A stretch of 64,000 nucleotides of DNA, from positions 1,989,001 through 2,053,000 of the forward strand of contig OX327683.1 of assembly GCA_946807835.1 (NCBI GenBank), in the 5' to 3' direction. Under the pieces are notes generated by a model. It was not told where the DNA came from and did no database searches. It worked only from the letters and a program-made list of their open reading frames with translations. The position numbers were made by a program, and so were the translations under genes. Positions 1 to 9,110 of this stretch are shown here, piece by piece. Positions within the stretch are counted from its first letter, which is position 1; every line of letters starts with the position of its first letter. The DNA is from Ailanthus altissimus (Eukaryota > Streptophyta > Magnoliopsida > Sapindales > Simaroubaceae).

Positions 1-120
1 AGCAGATATGAAGAAAGATAAAGCACACTTGACATAAATATAAAGCAGTAATCAGTCTCTCTTTGATGTGATAGAGCAACACGGATCTAGTTTCTGTGAA
101 AATAGAAACAGCAATGTAGG

Positions 121-1314
121 TCAAAATGAGTCTCCTTGGTCGCTTTCATCTGTGTTGTATCTGTGAGAGAGGAACTTATGGAGTTGTTGTTCCCATACAT
201 TGAATGAGGGCTCTGGCGGAGTGGAATGTGGGTCTACCATATCTTGATCTTCTCCAGGTAAGCTGGTCTGGATGAGGGATGTGCTGGCTTCCTCTTGGAT
301 TTGGGTGTCGGTTGGATAAGGTTGGGAGTCTTGAAAAAGGGATAAGTCAAGATTGGGTTGGTGTTGGTCAAGTTCTGTCGGGACAACTGGCTGAGATTGA
401 GTAGGTTCTGTCGGGACAACTGGCTGAGATTGGGTAGGTTCTGTCGGGATAGTTAGCTGAGGCCATTGGTGAAGGTTATCCATTGCTTGTCTGTATCTGG
501 CATAATAAGTCATGTTTGGGATATGGTGATGATGAGTAGAGTAATCTGTATTTCTGAGATGTGAAAGATGATATTTTTGTCTTTGTTGGAATTTGAGTAT
601 ATTGGCAAAATTCAGGTCTTCTGTAAAGTCAGCTTCAACTTGTTCCCAAGGTGCAGCATCTTCTGGGGAGATCCAAACAGACGGAGGAATTATTTGATTT
701 TCCTGAGCAAGAATTCTTTCAAGTTCTCTCTTTTGCTGAATTACTTCTTCAGGCCAGAGCTTAATTGATCCCTTTAGTGAAAGGGTAAATGTGAAGTAAT
801 CCTTAACAGTGGGGTAATAATGAATCTCGTGATCTGAAATAATCATACCCTTCCGTTGGAGAAGTAAGACTGACCAAAGATGTTGTCTGGGGACTGCAGC
901 ATTTGTGTTGTTTGCAATCATGTATTGAAATTTAGTTATCCACCATGTCTTTGGGTAAAACCATTGGAGAAAAATCAGGGCTGGATGATCTTCATCACAT
1001 TTTTCTAATTTTTGGAGGGTTCTAAGTAATGGGAATTCCATGGCGATTGTATACAGATCCAACAGGTACCATAACAAGTAAAGGACAGGTTTGGACCATT
1101 GGGAAAATGGGAAAAAAGAGTGCAGGTGAAAGAAAGGGTATTCTAAGTTGAACAAAGGGCCACCAAGAACCGTGAGGCCGTGTTCTTGGACTGCTAAGAT
1201 GGCGTAGTGTCTGATGAATTCTTTGGCACGGGAATGGAGTGTTCTGGTTTTGATTAGGTCTGGAAATTGTGGTGGAGAAAAAGGAACAGGAGGAGTTATG
1301 ATAATAGGATTCAT
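121..1314 (-). CDS. Uncharacterised 397-aa protein, probably mobile-element or viral-relic associated
   Basis: I do not recognise this family. It is an uninterrupted 397-codon ORF amid retroelement debris full of stops. Residues 1-~270 look like a folded domain rich in Trp, Tyr and Phe (for example FLQWFYPKTWW near residue 116). A charged segment near residues 190-210 could form a short helix. The C-terminal third is Pro/Gln/Thr/Ser-rich and acidic, with about 2.5 copies of an 11-residue repeat (PTEPTQSQPVV). There is no signal peptide, Cys/His knuckle or catalytic motif. The start is the first ATG about 63 bp below a TATA box, so it may be a real transcription unit. Directly downstream on the plus strand lies a decayed gypsy element, so the ORF may sit inside or beside a transposon. 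One alternative is an accessory ORF of an endogenous pararetrovirus or retroelement. This is only a guess, from the compact TATA/short-leader layout and from the ORF's isolation. I see no introns. Confidence 0.5.
   Translation of the reverse strand: MNPIIITPPVPFSPPQFPDLIKTRTLHSRAKEFIRHYAILAVQEHGLTVLGGPLFNLEYPFFHLHSFFPFSQWSKPVLYLLWYLLDLYTIAMEFPLLRTLQKLEKCDEDHPALIFLQWFYPKTWWITKFQYMIANNTNAAVPRQHLWSVLLLQRKGMIISDHEIHYYPTVKDYFTFTLSLKGSIKLWPEEVIQQKRELERILAQENQIIPPSVWISPEDAAPWEQVEADFTEDLNFANILKFQQRQKYHLSHLRNTDYSTHHHHIPNMTYYARYRQAMDNLHQWPQLTIPTEPTQSQPVVPTEPTQSQPVVPTELDQHQPNLDLSLFQDSQPYPTDTQIQEEASTSLIQTSLPGEDQDMVDPHSTPPEPSFNVWEQQLHKFLSHRYNTDESDQGDSF
372..456 (-). repeat. 33-bp in-frame tandem repeat (about 2.5 units)
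   Basis: Units start at 372, 405 and 438. Each begins GTTCTGTCGGGA on the plus strand. Together they encode the PTEPTQSQPVV repeats of the overlapping ORF. A period of exactly 33 bp keeps the frame and points to recent slippage. Confidence 0.85.
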
Positions 1315-1376
1315 TATGAAGATGGTAAGAAGGTTGGTTTTATTTATTGCTAGAAAAGTGATTATGAGGTTTAGGC

Positions 1377-1384
1377 TATTTATA
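1377..1384 (-). promoter_or_regulatory. TATA box of the 397-aa ORF
   Basis: The minus strand reads CTATAAATAGCC, a near-consensus plant TATA box, 63-70 bp upstream of the ATG at 1314. This predicts a leader of about 35 nt. The sequence upstream (1440-1560) has the motif TGACATGTCTG near 1535, which might be an enhancer site. Confidence 0.5.
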
Positions 1385-1439
1385 GAGTTTTATGAAAGAA
1401 AATCAATAATCGTTTTGTCCTTTCCTTTTACGTGGATGA

Positions 1440-2030
1440 CATTAAAGGAATAGTTAAAAGAATCATATTTGCCATCGCAATAATTGTGCTAGTGGAATCT
1501 TTTCTATTTGAAATCGAGCATATTAGAAAAAGCAGACATGTCAGTCTCAATGAGAAAATGATGTCCAATAAGGTGGACTATTTTTTTTAAAGATTTAGAG
1601 TAAGAGATATAATGTTGAGATCTATAGTTTGAGAATCAATTGAACTAAAGGTTTTTATTTTATTTTATTGAAGTTGATTTTTGATCATTTAAGATAATGC
1701 CTTCAATATTCTGATTTGAATGACAACTTAGTTGCATAGAAATGCTACATTTTTTTAGAATGATATCAAAGAAGTGAATGATATTATGACGTATGAGTAT
1801 ATGTTGAAAGGATTAAAATTTTCAGAAGAGTTAAAAATTTTATGTAAGAGATTAGTATGGGTATTCTACATCTATGTTATTCTTTAATGAATGAAAGGTG
1901 AAGTGTATAGATACCCATTAAATATTGAACGAATAAAAAAAAAGAATAAAAATATGTGTGTATAATTTTATAAGTCCATAATGTGTGTCATATGTTTATT
2001 TTATGGATATATGTTTCGTACTCCTCTCGT
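1440..2030. other. Unassigned AT-rich stretch
   Basis: This lies between the promoter of the 397-aa ORF and the recognisable gypsy C-terminus. If the gypsy element were complete, integrase would be expected here, but I cannot read any of its motifs in any frame. Either the sequence is badly decayed or something has been inserted. Confidence 0.4.
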
Positions 2031-2256
2031 ATACTCAGCTATGAGCCAACTTAAAGATAATCTAACATATGAATGAGTATTTATTAGGATTTTGGACCAC
2101 AATGAGCAAATCCTATATACAAGAAGATTGCTTTGTAAATGTTTTGTGAATAAACTATACAGTTGAAAAGGAAAATTGAGAATGAGAATAAGAAATGAGA
2201 TCTAAGTATCCTCATCTATGTGCTTAAGTTATGAATTTCGAGGACGAAATTCTTAT
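2030..2256 (+). pseudogene. Ty3-gypsy chromovirus polyprotein C-terminus (chromodomain region), decayed
   Basis: The plus-strand translation across stop codons matches the end of Tekay/Del-type chromovirus integrases. In order one sees DNLTYE, then (across a stop) IRILDHNEQILYTRRL, then MRSKYPHL. This is the family's usual series: DLTYEE...ILD...LR...VKV.W...MR.KYPHLF. Several in-frame stops make it non-functional. It is followed directly by the polypurine tract and the LTR, as expected for the 3' end of an element. The rest of pol should lie to the left, mostly outside the window or too degraded to read. Confidence 0.75.
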
Positions 2257-2270
2257 AAGGAGGGGAGAAT
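2257..2270 (+). other. Polypurine tract of the gypsy element
   Basis: AAGGAGGGGAGAAT lies directly before the LTR start TGTAGTAACC. It follows the usual gypsy end motif CGAGGACGAAATTC. This is the plus-strand priming site and fixes the LTR's left border. Confidence 0.8.
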
Positions 2271-5121
2271 TGTAGTAACCAGTATCCATAACCGGTAAGA
2301 ATATGTATATTTATATATATAAATATACGTATTTTATTTGTATGTGGGTGATCCTTGATTTATATATTGTTATTAGTAGTGTTTTTATAGGTTAAGGATA
2401 TACTATTAGTATTGGGTTTATTTGCAAGACTTTGGAATTACTTTAGGGACCAAATTGTTATACTTTGAAAGTTTTGGGGGTGAATTCGTAAATACCAAAA
2501 ATTAACCACTTAGTATAAAAATACACTTTTAAAAACCCTAATTCTCTCATTTTTGTCGAGCTACCCATTTTTAGAGAGAGAAGAGAGAAATAAAGGAGAG
2601 AGAAAGAGAAGAAGAAGAAGAAAAAGAAGAAGAAATTGGAATTTTGGATCTTTAGAGGTATATCACAACTAATTATCAATTTATTGGTGTTAATTAAGTT
2701 AATTTCTTTAAGTTTTGATTTCTGGAAATATGTATAATTAAGGATTTGATGTGTATTTCGTTTGATGTTGTGAGAATTGATGATGATCTATAAGATAGTT
2801 TGATAAATCATGATGAATTATGAAATTTCTGCTGGATAACCTCTTGATTTAGGAATTTTATAAATTGTTGTGATTCGATTCTGGTTTTGAATTTTGAGTA
2901 TATGAAATTAGACATGTTTAGGATCATCTGAGACTTTGAATCGACTGAAAATCTCGGAAATTGAATTTGTAGTGAATTTACCAAAATGACCCTGGAATTC
3001 TGGAAATTCCTGTGTAAACGGTATGATACAGTGGAAAATAATTTTCGTCCTACTGAATGATCTTCAAAAATTATGAATTTGTGGAATATGATAATTTTAT
3101 ATGTCTAATATGATATACTCGGAAATGAGAATTTGAATCAATGTGGTTGAAGTGTTATGAATTTCTAAAGTGTATCAGCTCATTGTAGTATTTGATTAAC
3201 AGATTTTTAAAGTTATGAAATAAAATAGTTTTAAAATACTTTTGGCAGTTATTTGGAAGCAAAATATTTATCATGGACTGAGATATGTGTCAAGAGTAAT
3301 TATGTGGTAGTTTTATAATTTTTGAGTTAGTATATGATTTTATAAAATTGGGAGATTAAATACTGTTCAGTAAGTATCTTGATCCTATCAGGTTTGTAGT
3401 TTGGATTCGATGGTGTGTATGGAATGGATTGTGTAGGAATTTTGATATAATATTCATATATAAGAAGTATATATGAGTCAAGAATGATATATTCTGATTT
3501 CGGAGTAATTGGACATCATTTGATGTATTAGAAATTTTGTTAAGTGTAAGTGGTCAGAATGACAGGTTATGAGAAACCAAATATTTAGACTAATTTGATG
3601 TGATAAATGCATTGTGTATAATTTTGTAAGCTATTTAAAGTATTTTGTGTGAATTGTGAGGCTTATGAAAGGATTGATCTCCATTGATAGGTTAAGGAGA
3701 TTTAAGCCTTGTAGCTGAAAGTGTTAAGAGGTAAGTATACTAGACTTACTACTGGAATCACAATAAACATAATAATTGTTTTGTATGATTTTGTAAATGG
3801 GGTTAAGAATATGTTTATGATATGTCAAAGTATATTTTGATATGAAATATGAATATATGTTTATGAATGTGAGCATTGACATTGAGCATGGACATACATG
3901 TGTTTTTGAAAGTGAGCTTTCCAAAATAAGATGCGTTTAACAAAGAAAGCTTTTGAAGTGTAATATGTCCATGAGAAATATTTTGTGATTTGAGGGTACT
4001 TGAACTCACTGTTAACTTAGTAGGCATTTTATGTGATTTGTGGAGCCTTTATGTGTGGCCTTTCCTTCGGGATTGGTATATGTTATGTGTTCCGTATGTA
4101 GGGAGGATCCTATTGGTACCTAAAGGAAGTGTGAGTCATCACATTTGTGTGGTGGCGTATTGGTACATGTGAGAGGACTCACCGATGATCAGGGTGAGGA
4201 TTTGGCTTTTACCTTCGGGCATAAGCGTTATATATGTGTGATTTAAAGACCTCACTTGTACTATTCCTCTCATACGGTATGTCACCTACGAGTGGCATTT
4301 GGCTCATTATGTGATATGTGATATGTAAGTCCTACTAAGTAGTGGTTGAGTGATGGTATTCCTATTATGTGTTTTGAAAGAATGTGTAAGCGCTTATATG
4401 ATATGTGATTTGATAAGATTATGATTTTGATTGATCACAGCATATCATACATATGCATTGTGTACATATATGTATTTGTATTTGATATATGAAAAATTAG
4501 TATGCTTACTGAGTTTTATACTCATTATAGTTTATGGTGATTTCAGGTAAATAAGGTACATGTGTGCTTAGCGGATTTGGCAAGGCTTCTGCTGTTCCTT
4601 GGGTTCCCTAAGTTGCTAGGTTGTTGTGTGTTTCATTTGGGGACACGTGGGATAGGATATTTGGTTTGTCCCTATTGAATAAATACTTATGTATTATCTC
4701 ATTGTGTGTGGATTGGATTTGGTTTAAGTTTTATAAAGTGTGGTTATTGGATGATTTTAAGTAAGAATTTGCAATGGATATATTCTGGGCTCCCGGTAAC
4801 AAAGTTGCTACTGGTGACGTAGTAGAGTGTTAATCTCTGAGAAAACTCTGCGTATCTCCGGTTTAATAATTGTCCCAGTCATAATTCAATCGCTATAATT
4901 CTGAAATAAAGTGAAATGAATGTTTAAATATTGTCAAGAGAAGTTTATATTTATATGTTAGGTTATGGTTGATTTTAGTGTTGAACTTACTAGCAACTTG
5001 CTAAGGATTTCTGTGTTGAATGAAAGTTGAAAATTTTGTGTAATATTATTTATGAGTGCACATGCAGTGAATGAATGTAAGTGATGTCGTGTGTCGGATC
5101 TTTTGGGTCTGGGGCGTGACA
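2271..5121 (+). mobile_element. Ty3-gypsy 3' LTR (about 2.85 kb)
   Basis: It starts TGTAGTAACC directly after the polypurine tract and ends GGGGCGTGACA, with TG...CA ends. Its right flank at 5122 is the middle of a minus-strand copia gag sequence, so the gypsy element inserted into a copia element. A related copy lies at 54758-57399. The two share long stretches, such as the block around GTGGAGCCTTTATGTGTGG (4041 and 56535) and the end block around GGCGTGACA. The long LTR fits chromoviruses of the Tekay/Del group. Small ORFs inside are not genes. Confidence 0.8.
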
Positions 5122-5584
5122 TAATTGTTCTATCTTCATCTTCTATTTTGACGTTGATAAACTCAAGATCAATAATAATCTTATTGAAGGTGTTTATATG
5201 ATCTTTCATCAGCGTCCCTTCTGATATGGATAGCTGATACAGTTTCTTCTTTATATACAATCTGTTGGCCAACGATTTTTGCATATAAAGGGAGTTAAGC
5301 TTCTTCTAATAACCAATATCTATCGTCTTACATGCTACTTCACTCAGTACTTCATCGCTCAATGATAGAACAATTATGCTGTGAACTCTTTCGTGAATGT
5401 CCCTTCTTTCTGCTTCAATTTTAGATGACTCTGGCTTCTTTTCTTCTTTACTAGATGGAGCTACAGTCTTCTTTAATGCCAAGCCTAACCGTTGACTCAC
5501 CAACAACACCTTAACCTTCATCTTCCACAGAATGAAATCATTCATACCATTAAATTTCTCTACCTCATACTTTGGTGTGGTCAT
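5122..5584 (-). pseudogene. Ty1-copia gag fragment
   Basis: The minus-strand reading starts MTTPKYEVEKFNGMNDFILW at 5584, a typical copia gag N-terminus. After one stop at the place of the usual Trp (before KKLNSLYMQKSLANRLY), it continues with HINTFNKIIIDLEFINVKIEDED. This is the UBN2/retrotransposon gag family that forms the virus-like particle. The frame is cut at 5121 by the gypsy LTR, so the remaining gag-pol would lie left of that element, outside the window. Confidence 0.85.
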
Positions 5585-5600
5585 GTCTTCTTAGAACTAA

Positions 5601-5612
5601 GCTCTGATACTA
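5601..5612 (-). other. Copia primer-binding site (initiator Met tRNA)
   Basis: The minus strand reads TAGTATCAGAGC, one base off the plant copia consensus TGGTATCAGAGC. It lies four bases inside the LTR end and before the gag start at 5584, so the adjoining LTR is the element's 5' LTR. Confidence 0.8.
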
Positions 5613-5615
5613 ATT

Positions 5616-6264
5616 TGTTGAAGCGGAAACACACAGACAAGTAATATCACCTAAGTAAATAGTGCATATCAAAAATTAAGGAATTAAAGAGAAAAAGTTA
5701 GAAGAAGAACACACAAATTTTACATGGTTCAGCAACTTGCTTACTTTTACAGCAGATCAAGATCACTCACTCTTTTTATTGAATCACAAGACACTTACAA
5801 AGTATGTCTTTTACAAGAGGGACTCACAAAGAACACTCTCTCTCGCAATCTAGGAATTTTCTCTCTCTAAGAATCATAAAGAATGCTTAATCACAAAAAA
5901 TTCTTCAATGATAACTAAGATGTGTTTACAAGTCAATAAAGAGCTTTTATATAGGCTTTATGACGTCCTAAGTTTACCCTAAATGTGTGGGAGTCGTATT
6001 AGAGAGTCTTGAGGCAAATAGGAGACAAAACAAATCGAACTAAAATGGGAAACCTATCATCAAGCTCAGCGTCACAGCCCTCAGGTTCTGTTTTAGGCAC
6101 CGCAAAGCCGAGCACCTAGTAGCCACGGCGCCCATGCTTAGGCACCGTGCCTTTGTCTTTCACCTCCTTTCACATCCATCTCTGATCTTTGCATACCTTA
6201 CGCACTTGGCTTGCTCTCTAAATCATATCTCAATGATTGTTAATCGATATTCTCACAATGACAA
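5616..6264 (-). mobile_element. Copia 5' LTR (minus strand)
   Basis: On the minus strand it appears to start TGTCATTGTG (6264) and end CTTCAACA (5616), right beside the primer-binding site. It includes a GC-rich block at about 6100-6160 and copia-type text such as GAACCATGTAAAATTTGTGT. The outer border at 6264 rests only on the TG...CA rule and a plausible length (649 bp), so it is approximate. Confidence 0.6.
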
Positions 6265-6846
6265 ATTCATTCAAAAATAATAGCTGTTGGGTCTAACTTT
6301 ACTGGGTTGAGTCGTTAGTAGGTTAGTTTGTTAAAACTCGGATAATGATGGATCTAGTTTCGATTTGGTCTTTAAATGTCGTTTCGCCCATTGAAACTCA
6401 TTAATATTAATTTCTTTTAATAATTTAATTATTACAATATTTTATTATTTTAAAAGAAGTTAATTTAAATTAATTATTATATAATTACAAACTATAAAAT
6501 ATTTTAGTTTTCATACTAAACTTGAGACTTGAGTCATCGTTTTTCATTACAATCCACCTTTAAGCAACTAATATTAGGCACGAATTATATCCATCAAATG
6601 AAGACAAATGATAAAAGAGCCAAAATCAAATTTATCAAAAAAAGTAATTTTTTCACGAAAAATCTAATAAACTTTCAAATTATTTTTAATTTATTTTAGA
6701 TATATTTTTAAAAAAATAATTACATATATATTTGTGAGCTATATATAATGTTTAACATAATAACTTTTATTTTCATTAATTTTTATTTTTGTTCGTTCTT
6801 GTATTTTTAATGATTTAACTTTAGTAGATTGTTATTATGTTATATG
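6265..6846. other. AT-rich spacer, no gene seen
   Basis: Very AT-rich sequence between two copia LTRs. I see no coding, RNA or repeat signature. Confidence 0.5.
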
Positions 6847-7675
6847 TGTTGGAGATTTAGTGATTCAACAATTTTATTTGGATAAGAATTGACATAAATA
6901 TCAAAGAGGAGAGTCACAAGAAATCTAACATGTGTGGGACAGGTATGAAAAAGTTTAGGACATATGGAACACAAAGAGGAAAGCGAAACAGGACTCAAAG
7001 ACATGAAGAAAGCGAGAAAAAACGTGGAGCTGGAATAAGGCCCAGTGCCAAGGGCTGAGCGCCAATGCGCCTGGTCTAGAAACTCAGCACCGCGGTGCCA
7101 GGACCTTAGCATCGCTGCATCAGAGCCAAGAAAAGTCTATGTTTTATCTGGATTTCAAGTTTTGGGAAGTTTTGGACTTTCAAAACAAGTGGACTCTTAC
7201 TCCAATAAGGAATAGGGTTAGTATGCACGAAATAACTCCTATATAAACACTTGTAAACCCTTTAATTGAGATTAAGCATTAAGAGAGACTCCAAGGGAGG
7301 GGAAGAACCGGGTAGACCTTAAGTGCTTGTGTGCGCTAGGATGGAACCGTCGTTTGAGTGTTCATTACTCGTGGTAGAGCAAGGGTTTACTAAACATTAG
7401 ATCCTTTTGAGGGTTCTTCATTAGATTTTTCTTGTAAAATCTCTAGGGAGTTAATAAAAGAAGTTAGGATCCTTGGATCCACTGTGGACGTAGCCAATTG
7501 GCCGAACCACGTAAGTGATTATGTTGTGATCTTTATTTTATGCTTTAGATTCTTACTATTTTGCTTGATATACAGATTATTCCGCTGCACATAAAGGTTA
7601 AGATTCAAGGTTGAACTTGGGGTTCTTCGCTTTGACCTAATTTCAAGAGAGAGAATGATGATTCCTCTCTCGATA
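6847..7675 (+). mobile_element. Copia-type solo LTR (copy A)
   Basis: It starts TGTTGGAGATTTAG and shares its whole layout with the LTRs at 24207 and 25473. These have the same start, a GC-rich island, TATATAAAC near 7240, AGATCCTTTTGAGGG, and the copia-type block GTGGACGTAG near 7484. There is no primer-binding site or coding sequence beside it. The right end is corrupted (CCTCTCTCGATA instead of CCTCCAACA). The flanks ATATG (left) and ATATA (right) could be a decayed 5-bp target duplication, which would make it a solo LTR. Confidence 0.65.
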
Positions 7676-7914
7676 ATATATTTGAACTCTAAAATACTGT
7701 AATATTTTATATTTCTTTGTTTTCATAAAATAGGCAAGTTAATGGGTCGATTCGAAAAACACAAGAAAGGTAATGAATGAGTTTGGATTTGTTTTTTGTT
7801 TTTTTGACACAATAAATTAGTGAGTTGTGTTTGGAACTATTGAATTTACACGATCTGTTAATAACATGACACGAAATTATTTTAACATTATTTATTACCA
7901 GTCTATCACAGCAA

Positions 7915-8217
7915 CCTTTCACAAATCAAAGAGGTTAGTTTTCTCAAATTCTAAAAATGGGATTTTTTATGACTTAAAATCCTAGTTTTTATAAACACTT
8001 AAAATATACTATAAGACATACTAAACAATTTTATGTAACCTAGTTTTCACCTCTTACAAATTGAGACTGAATTTATTTGATTAAAAAACTTCAAAATCAA
8101 AACTGTCAGTGACAAGTTCAAATTAGCTTGTTCTTATGACCTGCTGTATCATATCAATATGGTTAAAGCAGTGATATTCAACCATGAAACAATCTCTGAA
8201 ATTTTGCCACAATAGTT
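7915..8217 (+). repeat. Direct repeat R1, left flank of copia-1
   Basis: This block, about 304 bp, recurs at 12609-12914 with roughly 5% differences, mostly C/T and G/A changes. R1 stops exactly where the copia 5' LTR begins. Both copies contain, for example, CAGTGACAAGTTCAAATTAG. It has no coding content. See the finding on its origin. Confidence 0.9.
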
Positions 8218-8426
8218 TGTATTAAGGAATAATTCTAGAATAATTCTGAAATGATTCCGGAATAATTCCTTTATACTCTCCTACCATATATACATGTTAT
8301 TAATGTAAAATATTATTTCCTTATATATGTTATTTTTCTATTTTGTAATAAGGTTACAGCCTATATAAAGGCTCGATTGTACAGTTTACATTTACAGTGA
8401 AATATATTCTCTTTACATTTCTCACA
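8218..8426 (+). repeat. Copia-1 5' LTR
   Basis: It starts TGTATTAAGG and ends CTCACA, 209 bp, and contains the promoter motif CTATATAAAGG near 8362. The 3' LTR at 12422 matches it with many transitions. Confidence 0.88.
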
Positions 8427-8438
8427 TGGTATCAGAGC
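8427..8438 (+). other. Copia-1 primer-binding site
   Basis: TGGTATCAGAGC, an exact match to the plant copia site for initiator Met tRNA, directly after the 5' LTR. Confidence 0.92.
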
Positions 8439-9110
8439 TTTGATTTGTTTTCATTGTCATTTTGTTTAGCTAGAGATTTGCTTAAAAAAAATTTTAAAAC
8501 TCGACAGAATCTAGCGGAGTTTTTTGAAAAGTCGCCGAAAAATTTCAAAATCTTACCGTCTTAGCCACTGCCCATCTCAAATTACTCAGAATTCTCCGGC
8601 CGTTTAATGCCGTTGACGACGTGCCAATCAGAGATCGAAAATTGTCGGACGCGCCGCCGGAACACCACTGCCGTCGGCCACTTTCACTTCAAATCCCATG
8701 TGTTACATGGCGACGTGACCAATACCGCCCAGACCAAAAGAATCCTCCTTCACTGGCCATTCAAACGACGCCGAGTTTATGTCAATTGGAGGTCGGAGCA
8801 AGCCGGACGCACCACCTGAAGTTCACTATTTCTTAGTAGGGGTTTGTTTGCAAACGTTTTAGTATTTCAAGGTCAGATCGTAATTTTTTATTCCTTTAGA
8901 GCATTTTTTGAAATTTTTAATAATTTTGGGGCTATTTTACAATTATAATAATTTTTAGGAGTCATTGTATAATTTTTGAAAAGTTCAAGGGTTATTTTAT
9001 AATTATATTATTTTTATGGGTCAATTTATAATTATTAAAAGTTCAAGGGTCACTTGTAATTAGTATAAGTTTTAGGGACTAAACTGTCATTAGTAAAAAA
9101 AAAGAGGGTT
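8439..9110 (+). other. Copia-1 leader without gag
   Basis: The first half (8530-8820) is unusually GC-rich with many CCG/CGCC motifs. The second half (8925-9080) repeats a phrase of the type AAGTTCAAGGG...TTATAATTAT about three times at roughly 50-60 bp spacing. No gag domain can be read, so gag has probably been lost by deletion. The two short ORFs at 8607-8836 overlap each other and match nothing I know, so I treat them as chance. Confidence 0.6.

Noticed and set aside
2458..2679. 73-codon minus ORF with a Phe run
   Set aside because: It lies inside the gypsy LTR and reflects a GAA-rich tract.
8607..8836. Two overlapping Cys/Arg/His-rich ORFs
   Set aside because: They lie in the GC-rich leader of copia-1 in two frames; composition alone explains their openness.
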